This document shows, piece by piece, positions 46,550 to 57,616 of a stretch of DNA of 64,000 nt (within the stretch, counting starts at the first letter, position 1; each line of letters begins with the position of its first letter). Under the pieces are notes generated by a model. The model saw nothing but the letters and a program-made list of their open reading frames with translations. It had not been told where the DNA came from and searched no databases. A program made the translations under genes and the position numbers. This stretch comes from Ryuthela nishihirai. Taxonomy: Eukaryota; Arthropoda; Arachnida; Araneae; Heptathelidae. The stretch spans positions 61,471,901 through 61,535,900 of the forward strand of contig JAWZYU010000009.1 in NCBI GenBank assembly GCA_038380435.1, given 5' to 3'.

Positions 46550-48100
46550 AAAGGCGAAAATGTGGCGATGCTGTTTGCTGCTCCTATTGTTTGGAGAGAT
46601 CCAAGCAATCACGCAAATGACTGCTACTTCTGCATGGTTCCACCTGTATCTGGAGGCATCAGAAGGAAAAAGAAGTGGACAATAGCGTACCCGAATATTC
46701 AATCTGCTCTCCGACCAGTTCCGCACGTCGAAGGCCTTCCCGTTCCCGAAACTCCAAAAGAATTTTCCATCGATTCAAACGATGAGGAGGGAGGTGATCG
46801 ACTTCGGGTTCTCTGCAGCCTTCGGTGTCTAATGATGATCCATACGTCTGCCACGGTGCGTCATCTGCGCCACACATTCTCACCGAAGAAGGTATGAACG
46901 ATCTTGGTCGCGATCTGGAGCTGTCGAAGTCCAAAGCAAAGTAACTTGGATCAAGACTTAAACAATGGAATCTTCTCAAGGAAAATGTCCCAATGACTTC
47001 GTTTCGAACTCGTCATGAGCAGTTTGCACCTTACTTCAGAAAGGAAGATGGTCTTCTGTTTGGCTGCGATATAATGTCCTGATGAATACCCTAGGAATCA
47101 AATATGACTCTCATGAATGGCGACTATTCATTGACTTCTCGAAATTGAGTCTCAAAGGGGTGTTGCTGCATAATGGAAATCGACTTCCATTAATTCCGGT
47201 TGGACACACTGTCTACGTGAAAGAAACCTACGACAACCGAAAACATCTGTTGAATTGTCTTCAATGCAGTAAGTAGGATTGGCATCTCTGTTGTGACTTG
47301 ACGGTAGTGGCTCTGTTGCTGTATCTGTAGCTGGGATATATGAAATAATGCTGTTTCTTATGTGAATGGGACAGCCGAGCAAAGACTTTGCACTACGTGA
47401 AGAGAAATTGGCTTCAGAGGAAATCTCTGAAGGTCGCTGAGAAGAACGTGGAACACCCAGCATTGGCAGAAATGTACAAAATCCTTCTAACGTCCCTACA
47501 CATCAAACTCGGTGTGATGAAACACTTCGTAAAAGCCATGGACCGGACTGCATCAGCTTTAAAGCACTTGGCTGACAAATTCCCTCGACTCAGCGAAACG
47601 AAAATTAAAGAGGGAATTTTTATGGGTTCTCAGATCGGTAAGCTGTTTAGAGACCAGATGTTCGACAACCTGCTTCAGGGTGACGAGAAAAAGGTTTGTG
47701 ACGCGTTTAGTCTGGTGTCAACTAAATTTCTCAGGAATGTCAGGGCAGACAACTACAAGAAACTGGTTAAGGACATGTTGTCTCTGTATCACAATTCATG
47801 TTCTGGTTAAGGACATGTTGTCTCTGTATCACAATTCATGTTCTGGTTAAGGACATGTTGTCTCTGTATCACGATTCTTATTTAGATTTGTTCCCCGACA
47901 ACTGCGACATGGTTAGCATCGTGAATGCTTATGATGAGCATCGTGAATGTTTTTACCAGGACATTGCAACGATGAAGAAATGATACCAGGGAAACTGGTC
48001 TGCTTCAATGTTGTCTGACTATTGTTGGACGCTCGCCAGAGATGATTCTGAGCAGTTGTAGAAGCGACGGGCAAAGCGACGTCGGAAGTAGAAGCGAAGT
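46550..48100 (+). pseudogene. Multicopy transposon-like gene, broken copy
   Basis: The frames in order read WRDPSNHANDCYFCMVPP (a CxxC-type cysteine pair), YPNIQSALRPVPH and VPETPKEFSIDS. Next come KYDSHEWRLFIDFSKLSLKG with VLLHNGNRLPLIPVG, then CCFLCEWDSRAKTLHYVKR, HIKLGVMKHFVKAMD, KIKEGIFMGSQI, and finally FYQDIATMKK followed by SMLSDYCWTL. I recognise this order of motifs from an unnamed, repeated protein family predicted in arthropod and cnidarian genomes. Its dispersed multicopy nature suggests a transposase-derived protein. I cannot assign it to a named superfamily from memory. Several frameshifts and stops (for example before MKK..YQG and near 47280) make this copy a pseudogene. A 40-bp triplication lies inside it. 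Confidence 0.7.
47763..47880. repeat. 40-bp in-gene triplication
   Basis: CTGGTTAAGGACATGTTGTC starts at 47763, 47803 and 47843, an exact 40-bp period, with the third copy diverging after TATCACGATTC. Because 40 is not a multiple of three, it shifts the reading frame of the surrounding pseudogene. Confidence 0.92.
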
Positions 48101-49339
48101 TTTGCCGATACATGTCATATATACGTATTACTCTATTATACTTATAAGAAACTATTGCGGATTTCTGAAAAATCGTAGCTAATTTTGCATTTTCATTATC
48201 ATATTCGTGTTTAGCATCTTGAAATCTTTAAGAAATGGCTACTTGTATCTCAGAGGCATGATTTTATGAAAATTTGTTGCCTAGTGTTATTAGCTAGCTT
48301 TCGAAAAAGAGCATTGTTCTGACTTTGTCTTCGTTTTCAACTTCTTTTGTTTCCGAGATAAAATAAAAATTCATTTTGGGTTGGAAAAATACTTAAGAAA
48401 TATTAGAACACGCGTTTTTCAAGTCTTCCAAAATTATAATTTCTTCCGTTAAATTTAGAATTGCTAAAACACTATTGTGAACGATCTGCACATGCTAGAT
48501 GCATGCTTCATATTTGTATTGTATAGTGTGGTAGTCAAATAATTTTTACTGATAGCAGAGAGTTACTTCCTTATCCCAATGCGGAGAAGTCATGAAAGAC
48601 AAAGAATGACCAAATTTTACTCTTTGTCTTTTACGATTCATTGATTTTTTTTTTCAATTTCTACTGTTAAAGCGTGCTAAATGGAAAAATGGCAAACTAA
48701 TTCACTTTGAAAACGAGTAGGCCATATACTCTAGGTGAAATATTTTATTCTTCTATTATATTACACATATCTGATGGATTCTGAAATATGATCACAGTAT
48801 AGAAACAGAAAACGATAAACTATGTTTCGTGAACAATTACAGCTATGAATTGAAATCAATTACGCGAGTGAAAGGAAATAAGTTCTGAAAGCGTTCTAAG
48901 AAAAATCGTTCTTTTACTAATACCATTTGGAACTGAGTGAAAACGTTCGGAGATAGTTGAAGGCAGGAAATGTTCTAGGAAACCAAGCACCAGTGCATGG
49001 ACCATAGCAACCATTCAGAGTACATTTTCAAGATGTCCACGATAATCGCTCCATCATGCCTCAGTGGAAATGCACTTCCAGCGTCGACAATTGAAAAGAT
49101 TCTGAAAGTGACGTTGAATGCATATGACTATGTACTTCAAGTGCTCAGGCTTTACAAGAGGATGATTATGGCTCTAGACTGGAGTTCTGCCACCATTTTC
49201 AAAGAGAATTTTCTAACTGACTGATTTATTTCTAAGAGTTGCCATTTTCAGATGAAAGCATATTGCAAATCGATAGTACAAGTCGATACAGAGAACCTAT
49301 AGGAAAATCTTAAAATTTTGAATGATCAAATTAGGAATG
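48101..49339. other. Intergenic sequence
   Basis: No protein motif is visible. A 75-codon plus-strand frame at 48997-49224 has ordinary composition but no recognised family. Confidence 0.4.
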
Positions 49340-49528
49340 ATTTTTGAAAAAGAAAATAATTTAACGTTGAATATTCGAGCTTCTATAACATTTTTAATAC
49401 TGAACTAATATTGTTGAAAAATATGTTGAATATTGTTGAACAAACAACAGAATGCATATCTTAGGAAATATAAAGCTTCGAAGTTAGTTTCCCATTGACA
49501 TAACTAGGAAATTCCCTAATATTTTTGA
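49340..49528. repeat. Two adjoining MITE fragments
   Basis: 49340-49440 matches one arm of the long-inverted-repeat MITE at 32215 (TTGAATATTC, ATTTTTAATACTGAAC, AATATTGTTG). Directly after it, 49462-49528 matches one arm of the foldback MITE at 9567 (TTCGAAGTTAGTTTCCCATT, AGGAAATTCCCTAATATT). Both are single arms and diverged. Confidence 0.6.
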
Positions 49529-49916
49529 AGGGCATTGTATTATGAAGTTTTTTAGCAGATCCTATCGAGTACTGGTATGAAAATTTATCAGGGATTATTT
49601 AGATTGACCTGGTTGGCGAACACTATTCATATTCAAGCACACCTAGACAGCGTTTGCCTTGCGCACAAACAAATAAGGTAAATTTCTGGACACTGATACA
49701 ACTAGCATATAGTTTTAAGTAATTGTAACATCAGAATCTTTTGGTTGATGAGAGCACGATGTTAAGTGATAACGCATGTGAATACGCATTGTGCATATTT
49801 ATGCAAATGAGTATTTTACACCTAGAATTTAAACTATTTCCATAATAGAAATGATAATTTTAAGCAAAATGTTTCAGGCTCTCGAGAAATAATAAGTTTC
49901 TTTATCTCAACAATAT

Positions 49917-50330
49917 TGCTACGACAGATGAACGTGCTACAATGAACTTGTGATTTGATGTTTCATCTTGATGCTCGCATGTGCTTCAGCGTGCGAATTA
50001 CGTCACTAACCATTTCGAACGAACTTAATTTTAAAAAGAAATAAGGAATAAGGGAGTTGTAATTAGGAAGAATTTATGTGAAGGAAACATAGTTGTTTAG
50101 TCTGTGAGCTATATGTGTAAAGAAGAAATGTTTTTAATTGGTGTGTTCGCGGAAGGTTAAATAAGTTTATTAGTGTGATCATGTTACTAAACTAGTAAAG
50201 GAAAAGAAGAATTCATCGTTTGAAGCATAGCGATCAACGTCTGAAAAGCATTGGTGCTAAGAAATCAGTATACTTAGCTGCAGTTTTGGAGTACTTGATG
50301 CTAAACCTTAAAAAGAACTCATTTGGTACG
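49917..50330 (+). mobile_element. Truncated 5' LTR, Ty3/gypsy family 1
   Basis: The LTR starts TGCTACGACAGATGAACGTG after an ATAT target sequence at 49913-49916. It matches the 3' LTR at 54877 almost base for base through GCAGTTTTG and GTACTTGATG (50291-50300), and more loosely for about 30 bases more. The rest of the LTR (U5 side) is missing and is replaced by the LINE sequence. The site GTACTTGATG is the empty version of the MITE insertion point in the 3' LTR. Confidence 0.88.
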
Positions 50331-50660
50331 GATACTTTTCTTTTTTTCCTACCCTGCTGAGGAGTGGTCAAACACACAGGGTCCTGGTGCTGATAATATA
50401 AACCTACTGGACTGGACAGATATATGGCTCTGAGCTTGATTATGGATCCTGATTTTGCTGCACTAGTGGGCTTCTGTGGAGGGAAAATCTTCCGCTGTGT
50501 TTTCTGTTTGTTTGTGGGTTGACAGCCCCAAGAGAATAGATTCACAGTATATGTTTACCAGCTGGTGGATAATCCTGAGCAGAAGTCATCGCAGGCACCT
50601 GAACTCTTTGCTTCTATTGGCATCGTCAAATTCTACATTGGAGGAAGTCTTCCAGTGTAG

Positions 50661-53013
50661 ATTTCTTCAGCCTTTAGTAGTGGGGGAACGGGTCTTTGCC
50701 CCATGTCTGCGATTAGGGGGCTGTTTGATATTGTCGGCATTCCCTCTCTCAATAAACATAGTTTCTTTAAGCATCCCACTAATCATTTTCTCTCCATAGG
50801 TAGTTGGAGTGTGAGGACTCTGCACAGAGCTTTTTCTCTTGATGTCATGACACAAGAATTCCACCGTTATAATTTAGATATTCTCGGCTTGCAAGAGACC
50901 AGATGGACAGATAAAGGTCAGATTCTAAAAAATAATCTTAAATTTCCCTTTTCAGGGAGGGACGACAATAAGCATCACCAAGGCGTGGGTCTGCTTCTTA
51001 GCAGACACGCTAGTGATGCTCTTCTAGGATATGAGTGCATTAATGAAAGGTTTCTTACAGCAAAATTTCAGACAAACGTTAAAAACTTTAATGTTATCTG
51101 CTGTTATGCCCCCACTGAAGATGCCGATGAGGATCAGAAGGATAGGTTTTATGAACAACTTCAGGATATTTTGAATTCTGTCAAGAAAGGAGATATTACC
51201 CTTGTTCTTGGTGACTTCAATGCCAAAGTTGGTACTGACTCTGCCCTTTGGGGAGGAGTAATAGGCCCTTTTGGTATTGGTAGCTGCAATGGCAATGGGC
51301 AACGTCTCCTACAGATAAGTAAACTCAATGGATTCAGAATAACTAACACTTATTACAAACACCGAGACATAAATAAGTACACATGGGTTTCACCTGATGG
51401 GCTGCATAAGAATATGATTGATTACATATTAATTAACAGCAAATGGGCTAGTTCTGTTAGGAATACCAGGGCATATAGGGGAGCTGAAATTGGATCTGAC
51501 CATTACCTGGTTAAAAGTGTGTTGCAACTTAAACTTAAAAAGTGTTGTGCTAGGGTTAAAAAATTTACTTTTAATACTGAAGCTCTGAAAGATCCAGTTA
51601 TAGCCAAAGCTTACCATGATAGGTTATTTAGTCATTATGACAGTCATGGTTTGCTTACTACTGAAGTTGAGGAAGAATGGGATCATTTTAAATAGGCTTT
51701 TTTGGACACTAACAGTACTCTTTTAGGAAAAAAGGAGCAGAAGAGGCAAAATTATCTGAGTGATAAGGCACTTGAGCTTATTTCGGAAAGAAAGAACTGC
51801 AGGAATGCCCTTAATCAATACCCTACTAGTCCTAATAGAAAGCATTACAGAGACTTTAATAAACTTGTAAAGGATCAGTTAGCTGCTGATAAGAATCTTT
51901 GGCTTGATGGTTTGGCTGACAAAGCCCAGGAAGCAGTTAGACAGCACAACAGCAGAGAGCTGTACCAGATAGTTAATGTTTTGTGTGGTAGAAAACGGAC
52001 AGGCATACAAGGATTGAAGGATAAACAAGGTAAGGTTATAGAAGGGGAGGATTCTGTCATGGCTAGGTGGGATGAGCATTTCAGTGATGTTCTAAACAAT
52101 GTAGTTAGTTCTACTCCCATTGTTTGCAATGATGATAGATGCATTGGTGGCTTTAATGTTGGACCTATAACACAATCTGAAGTTTTTTTGGCTGTTTCTT
52201 AATTTAAACTTCATAAATCCCCAGGGGTAGATGAAATTACTACGGAAATGCTTAGAGCTGGGAATGTTTCGGTTACCACTTGGATGACTGAAATTCTGAA
52301 TATCTTTTATGATAAAGGCATGGTTCCTAAGGATTTTACCAGAGCTATTATTATTCCTATTTTCAAAAAAGGTGATCGCAGTTCTTGTGAAAACTATAGG
52401 GGTATCAGCCTACTCTCTGTTCCAGGTAAAGTTCTTTCCATGATTGTGCTTAATATAATTAAGAATCTGGCTGACAGTCAATTGCGTGATGAGCAATGTG
52501 GATTGAGAAGTGGTAGGGGATGTGTGTATCCAGATATTTTCACTTAGGCAGATTCTTGAGAAATGTTTCGAGTTTCAGAAACCTTTGGTTGCTAGCTTTG
52601 TTGATTTCAAAAAGGCTTTCGACACTGTTGATCGTCATAATTTGTGGTTGATTGTGAAATCATATGGTATACCAGACAAGTTAGTTACCATAATGAAAGT
52701 TCTCTATAATAACGCTGAGTCGTGTGTGAGAGTTGGTAAGGCTTGTAGCAATTGGTTTAGCATTACTTCTGGTGTTCGACAAGGGTGCATTTTGTCTCCT
52801 TTTCTCTTTAGTTTGGTTATTGATTATGTTATGCGAAATTCACTTCAAGGGAAAGATTTTGGCCTTAAATGGGCTGGAGATACGAAAATTTCTGATTTAG
52901 ATTATGCTGATGATTTAGCCCTTTTGTCAAATGATGTTGATGAGATGAACTCTTTCATTCGAGCTGTTGATGAGACTGGTAGTAGAGTAGGTTTGGTTAT
53001 AAACAGAGAGAAA
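50661..53013 (+). pseudogene. RTE-like LINE endonuclease-reverse transcriptase
   Basis: One long frame (50661-52547, with stops at 51693 and 52200) shifts to the next frame near 52515 and continues to 53013. Endonuclease: SIGSWSVRTLH (50790), GLQETRWTD with the catalytic E (50887), CYAPTEDADE, LGDFNAKVG (51210) and GSDHYLV (51495). Reverse transcriptase: TRAIIIPIFKKGDRSSCENY, NYRGISLLSVPGKV (52393), a GRGCV block, FVDFKKAFDTVDR (52600), GVRQGCILSPFLF (52770) and LDYADDLALL (52898). The catalytic residues of both domains are all preserved. The sequence type matches the RTE-related proteins often misannotated as craniofacial development protein 2-like. The 3' end is cut right after the reverse transcriptase core and joined to gypsy pol. 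Confidence 0.9.
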
Positions 53014-53017
53014 ACTG

Positions 53018-54830
53018 TTCATAATAGATACTAATGCAGGTAACACATGAGTTGGTGCTGTACTTTCACAGCGACAGGACGGACAAGAAATAGTTATTGC
53101 ACATTTTAGCAAAACATTATCCAAGCTAGAACGGAATTGTTGTGTCTCTCGCAAAGAACTGTTAGCAATAGTAAAAGCAACAGAACATTTTCAAATTATC
53201 TCTATGGCAAAAATTTCTTATCTGTACTGATCATGCTGCACTCAGATGTCTACGAAACATTAAACACCCTGAAGGACAAATTGCTAACTGATTACAGCGT
53301 TTACAAGAGTACAATTTCTCTGTTGAGCATCGAAGTGGCACACTATATAGGAATGCATATTCCGTTTCCAGACGTTCATGTATTGACAACTGTAAGCATT
53401 GCTATAATGTAGAGTTGAAATATGATACTAAAGATATAATGCTCATAAGACAAATAACATGGACACAAGAAAACAGTGATACTTCTAATATCTGGAACCC
53501 AATAAATGTTAGAAAGACCCAACTAGACGTTGCCAATAATGAATTTGACTGAAAAATCTGATATAAAACCTAATTGGGAGCAAATCTCGAGGTATATTCC
53601 AACTACTAAAAGTAACTGGGCGCAGTGGGACTCCTTAGAAGTGAAAGACGGTGTATTATACAGATGATGGGAAAATCCCACTGGACAACTGATCCATTGG
53701 CATATAATCCTTCCTCTATCTGAAATGTAACTAGTGATGAAAGATGTGCATGATAGTGCCACTGGAGGACACTTTGGTGTTAATGAGTCATTAGCGAAAG
53801 CCAAGGTACGATTTCATTGACTGAAAAGTAGAGCAGACGTTGAAAGATGGCGTCGACAATGTTAGGGCTGTGGAGGAAAGAAAGGCTCTCTAAGACTAGG
53901 ATTCAGGAAGGGCTGCAGACGTATAACATTGGTGGTCCTTTTGAGAGAATAGCCATTGATGTAATGGATCCGTTTCCTAGGACTAATGATGGAAATCACT
54001 ATTTATTAGTGGTAATGGATTATTTCACGAAGTGGCCTGAAGTCTATCCCATCCAAGATCATGAGGCAACAACAGTTGCAGAGATGCAATAGTTGAGAAT
54101 AAACAAATTGATTAGTTCGTATGGAGTATCTTTGCAACTACACTTAGACCAAGGATGGAATTTTAAATCCAGTGTGTTCAAACGCATCTGTCAACTCTTA
54201 GGCATTCAGGAAACAAGAACAACTCCCCTTCACCCTCAGTCGGATGGTATGGTTGAGAGGTTTAAAAGAACAATTGCACAACATCTAGCAATGTTTTTCG
54301 ACGACCATCAATGTGATTGCGATCGCCATATACCACTCTTTTTGTTGGCATACAGAACATCAGTGCACGAGACAACTGGACAAACACCTTCCATGACGCT
54401 TTTTGGAAGAGAATTACGTCTTCCTTGTGACCTTTTATGTTGTCGGCCACAAGCAATGTCTGCGTCCATTTCACGATACGCACAAGAATTACAACAAAGG
54501 CTATAAGAAATCCACCACTCTGTCAGACATAACATTAACTTGGCAAGAGAGGGAACCAACAACGATGTTCGACAGTAAAACAAATAGAACTGTATTCAAT
54601 CAAGGAGATCTTGTCTGATTGTACAATTCACATAGAAAGAAGAGACTTTCTCCAAACTTCAGAAACCTTGGGAAGATCCATATTCAGTAGTTAACAGAAT
54701 TAACGACGTGGTGTATCGCATTGGTCGACGCCCAATACAAAGTGCAAGATGGTTCACGTGAATCGTTTGGCCACGTTTCATCGAAGAAGCGAAGAAGCTT
54801 AGGAATCCAGAATTGTTCGGAACGAACATT
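53018..54830 (+). pseudogene. Ty3/gypsy RNase H-integrase (pol 3' half)
   Basis: RNase H begins IIDTNAGN at 53021 (catalytic D) and continues with VGAVLSQRQDGQEIVIAHFS and SRKELLAIVKATEHF. The frame then decays through a linker with an EHRSGTLYRN-like piece. The integrase zinc region (KDVHDSATGGHFGVNES, near 53740) holds the HH pair. The catalytic core has ERIAIDVMDPFPR (first D, 53960), then LHLDQGWNFKS (second D, 54145), then QSDGMVERFKR (E, 54255). FLLAYRTSVHETTG and the C-terminal LQKPWEDPY, VVNRINDVVYRIGRRP blocks close it. It has single stops at 54090-54092 and in the RNase H, and frameshifts. Gag, protease and its own reverse transcriptase are missing. An LTR of the same family lies immediately downstream. 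Confidence 0.92.
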
Positions 54831-54864
54831 AACTAAGGAAGGATCCCCATCTAACCTATGTATA

Positions 54865-54876
54865 AGGAAGAGGCAG
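54865..54876 (+). other. Polypurine tract of the gypsy element
   Basis: The purine-rich AGGAAGAGGCAG ends exactly at the start of the 3' LTR, the expected primer site for plus-strand DNA synthesis. Confidence 0.65.
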
Positions 54877-55839
54877 TACTACGACAGATGAACGTGCTAC
54901 AATGTACTTGTGATTTGATGTATCATTTTGATGCTCGCATGTGCTTCAGCGTGCGAATTACTTCACTAACCACTTCGAATGAACTTAACTTAAAAAAATA
55001 AGGAATAAGAAGTTGTAATTAGGAAGAATTTATGTGAAGGAAAACGTAGTTGTTTTAGTCTGTGCACTTCATATAGTATAAAGAAGAAATGTTTTTAATT
55101 GGTGTGTTCGCGGGAGGTTAAGTAAGTTTATTAGTGCAATCATGTTAGTAAACTAGTAAAGGAAAAGTAGAATTCGTCGTTTGAAGCGTAGTGATTAACG
55201 TCAGAAAAGGATTGGTTCTGAGAAACCACTATACTTAGCTGCAGTTTTGACGTACAGTCGCTCAAAAAAGTATCCGAACACTATGGTTGATTACAGAATT
55301 AAAAAATATATCTGGCAACGATTCTTTTAGAAATTAGTGATCTGGCAACCTTCGTCTACGTACACAAAGGTTACCAGATCACTAATTTCTAAAAATATCG
55401 TTGCCAGATATTTTTTCTGAATTTTGTACTCAACCATAGTGTTCGGATACTTTTTTGAGCGACTGTACTTGATGACTAAAATTTAAAAAAAAATTATTTA
55501 GTTGTTTAGGAATTGTTAAGGTTATTCTAGATAGATTTCAGCTTTGTTCACAAATATGATTGTGCCACTTATTAAATGATGTAAAAAGCCATATTTTATG
55601 CTTTGAGTGTAGATATTAATAATTATAGAGGAAACAACTCTTTGTAGGAATAGTAATAAGGTGCTAAATTATTCTGAAAATTTATTTTCATACTGTTATA
55701 GATTCATGTTAGTTGAGTTGAATTTATTATAAATATTTTCATTCATAATTTTGTAATAAATTATATTATTTTATAATTATTGTTATTAAGTACTATTTTT
55801 GAACTCACGCTCAATATCTATCCGTTAAATTCATAACAA
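54877..55839 (+). mobile_element. 3' LTR of Ty3/gypsy family 1
   Basis: The LTR starts TACTACGACAGATGAACGTG (the terminal TG is mutated to TA) and ends CATAACA at 55839, followed by the target duplication ATAT (55840-55843). It is interrupted by a 211-bp MITE. Its end is homologous to the solo LTR at 60562 and to the partial LTR at 13402. Together with 49917 it bounds the composite provirus. Confidence 0.92.
55255..55465. mobile_element. Palindromic TA-MITE, 211 bp, in the LTR
   Basis: The ends are CAGTCGCTCAAAAAAGTATC and its reverse complement. TA duplicates lie at 55253-55254 and 55466-55467. The whole element is a near-perfect palindrome (GAACACTATGGTTGATTACAG, ATCTGGCAACGATTYTTTTA). The sister LTR at 50291-50300 keeps the unoccupied GTACTTGATG site, proving insertion with TA duplication. 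The size and TA target fit a Tc1/mariner-type MITE. Confidence 0.95.
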
Positions 55840-55843
55840 TATT

Positions 55844-56470
55844 ATTAATGCGTTTTATTTTCTATTCAATAAACGAAATTGAATCTCTGAGAGGAATATT
55901 AAAATGATATATTTAGGAAACGAAATTCCAAATAAGCTATTAATAATTGTAGCATTATCTACAGTTATTAATAATACACATCTTAATACATTTTTCATAT
56001 TTCTTTAATGCATTTTTATAATTATCTCTTAGTTTATTAAATTTAAAAATTATTTAGAAAAAAGATTAAATTAAAGTTCTAACGATGGATGAAAAAAAAA
56101 CAAAGAGCATATAAAGATCTGTATTTGGTTCTCTAGAGTTTGTTGTATTTTAATTAAGGAAATGAGGAATGAAGCCACAACGGTACAAAATGAAAAAAAA
56201 ATATATATGAGTTTGAAAACAAAGTAAGTGATTTTTCTCGTAATGTTTCATGTGCTCAATATTGTATGAGAATTACAACATTAAAGTTAAGAACAAATTT
56301 GTAAGTTAAGTACTGTATTTCACTATCGTTGTCATTATAATATTTTATGTGATTTAATAGTGTCAGTAAAAGGAGAAGTTGAAATATTTTCTCATAAGTA
56401 ATAACTGCCTTATTTTTTTACCTACACTGGAGATCGAATATATATATGTAGATGATTGTGAATGAGTGGA
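55844..56470. other. AT-rich intergenic sequence
   Basis: No gene or named repeat is visible. It contains a short ATATATAT run near 56435. Confidence 0.45.
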
Positions 56471-56810
56471 TGGGGTTGTTTTACATCTGAGCTTCAACTT
56501 TTTGTAAAAAATGAGGTAAATCGTCAAGTCACAAGTATCACAAAAGCGCAGAGAAGGGAATCCACAGAAAACCTTTCAGGAGACACATGGAAGATACCCT
56601 TTAAAACCATCTAGGGTGGTCTTTAACATGCACAGGTCATGATGGTTCTCCCTCACACATAGCAACGGGCAAACGGCTAATGTCGGCCTTTCGAAGCCCA
56701 TCGGCGTCTCCATTCTCACAGAGAACAGGGAGGAAATGTACCAGAGATTAACTCGAACTTTGGAACCGCACATTGTGATCCCGTCTACTATAGTGCAGAA
56801 GTGGTAGTGC
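56471..56810 (-). mobile_element. SINE family A, old copy
   Basis: Family landmarks are diverged but ordered: GGGGTTGTTTTACATCTGAG, TCAAGTCACAAGTATC, GGTGGTCTTTAACATGCACAG, GAAGCCCATCGGCGTCTCC. The head end near 56750-56800 is barely readable. Confidence 0.7.
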
Positions 56811-57329
56811 TCTGATAATTAGTGCTTAGAAGCGGGGCCACTGTGTGTAAGGTAATACATGGAAAAATAATTTAACTTATTTATATTTCATGTATTTTTA
56901 AAGAAATATTTTAAATTTCTTTAAAACGGAGGGTGAAATATTATATTGCCTGTAAATCCAATTTCTTGCCCCCCCCCCTCGTTTATGTTTTTCCTTCTCG
57001 ATTGAGTCTGTTCCGACCCCCCCCCCCTCCCCTCTAGTTTTTTTTCCAGTTCCGGGCCTGCCTAGGAGTATTTCGGGTCGTCGACCTAAGAACAGTTATG
57101 AAATTTTAGATCCAATTTGGCCTTCATCGTCAAATAGAAGTCACACTTGATCTAGTTATTATATATAGGGGCTAGAAATCTGGAAGTCTGTGTCTAGGGG
57201 TAATGTATAACAGAAATACTGAACCCATCGATCAGAGCATACTGTTTGGTCGATCGTGCCATTAATGCATTAAAGAGAGGTACAAGTGAATAACGTGCGA
57301 AATGATGTCTACTTGAAACGAAAAGAGGG
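56811..57329. other. Intergenic with poly-C hAT-like ends
   Basis: Two C-rich runs (56970-56980 and 57018-57030) flank TTATGTTTTTCCTTCTCGATTG and end TCCGGGCCTGCC. This resembles the G-rich terminal CAGGCCCGGA sequence of non-autonomous hAT elements read in reverse. A similar reverse-oriented segment occurs near 63790-63890. Confidence 0.45.
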
Positions 57330-57560
57330 TCCAATTGGCAGTACACAAAAGAAAAAGTCCCGAGTTGGACATGTGCCTTTCAAACCTAATGTCATGCTTT
57401 GGGTCTACGAACTTAGTTGAATCAGCATTTTCTGACATGAAAATTATGAAATCTGAAATTAGAAATATGGTTAATGAAGAGCATTTGGATCAGTGTTTGG
57501 ACTGGTGCTTTCATCCTATACCCCCAATTGTGAAAACAAAACTGCAGCATCCATATATGT
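57330..57560 (+). pseudogene. hAT transposase C-terminal fragment
   Basis: The frame reads LDMCLSNLMSCFGSTNLVESAFSDMK, broken here only for brevity, then SEIRNMVNEEHLDQCLDW. This matches the hAT dimerisation region, SFFGSTYxCESxFSxMK followed by RxxLTDEHLxxCLRL, of the ZBED/SCAND3/GTF2IRD2-like group. The upstream catalytic domain is absent. It adjoins the C-rich hAT-like termini to its left, but no continuous element could be traced. Confidence 0.8.
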
Positions 57561-57616
57561 CAAGCATCACATTAATAACTTTTTTCAATGGTTTTTTGAA
57601 TTATTTTCTCATTTGA

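Noticed and set aside
50476..50799. LINE ORF1 protein upstream of the RTE-like endonuclease
   Set aside because: The 107-codon frame overlaps the true endonuclease frame in another phase and has no coiled-coil, zinc-finger or other ORF1 motif.
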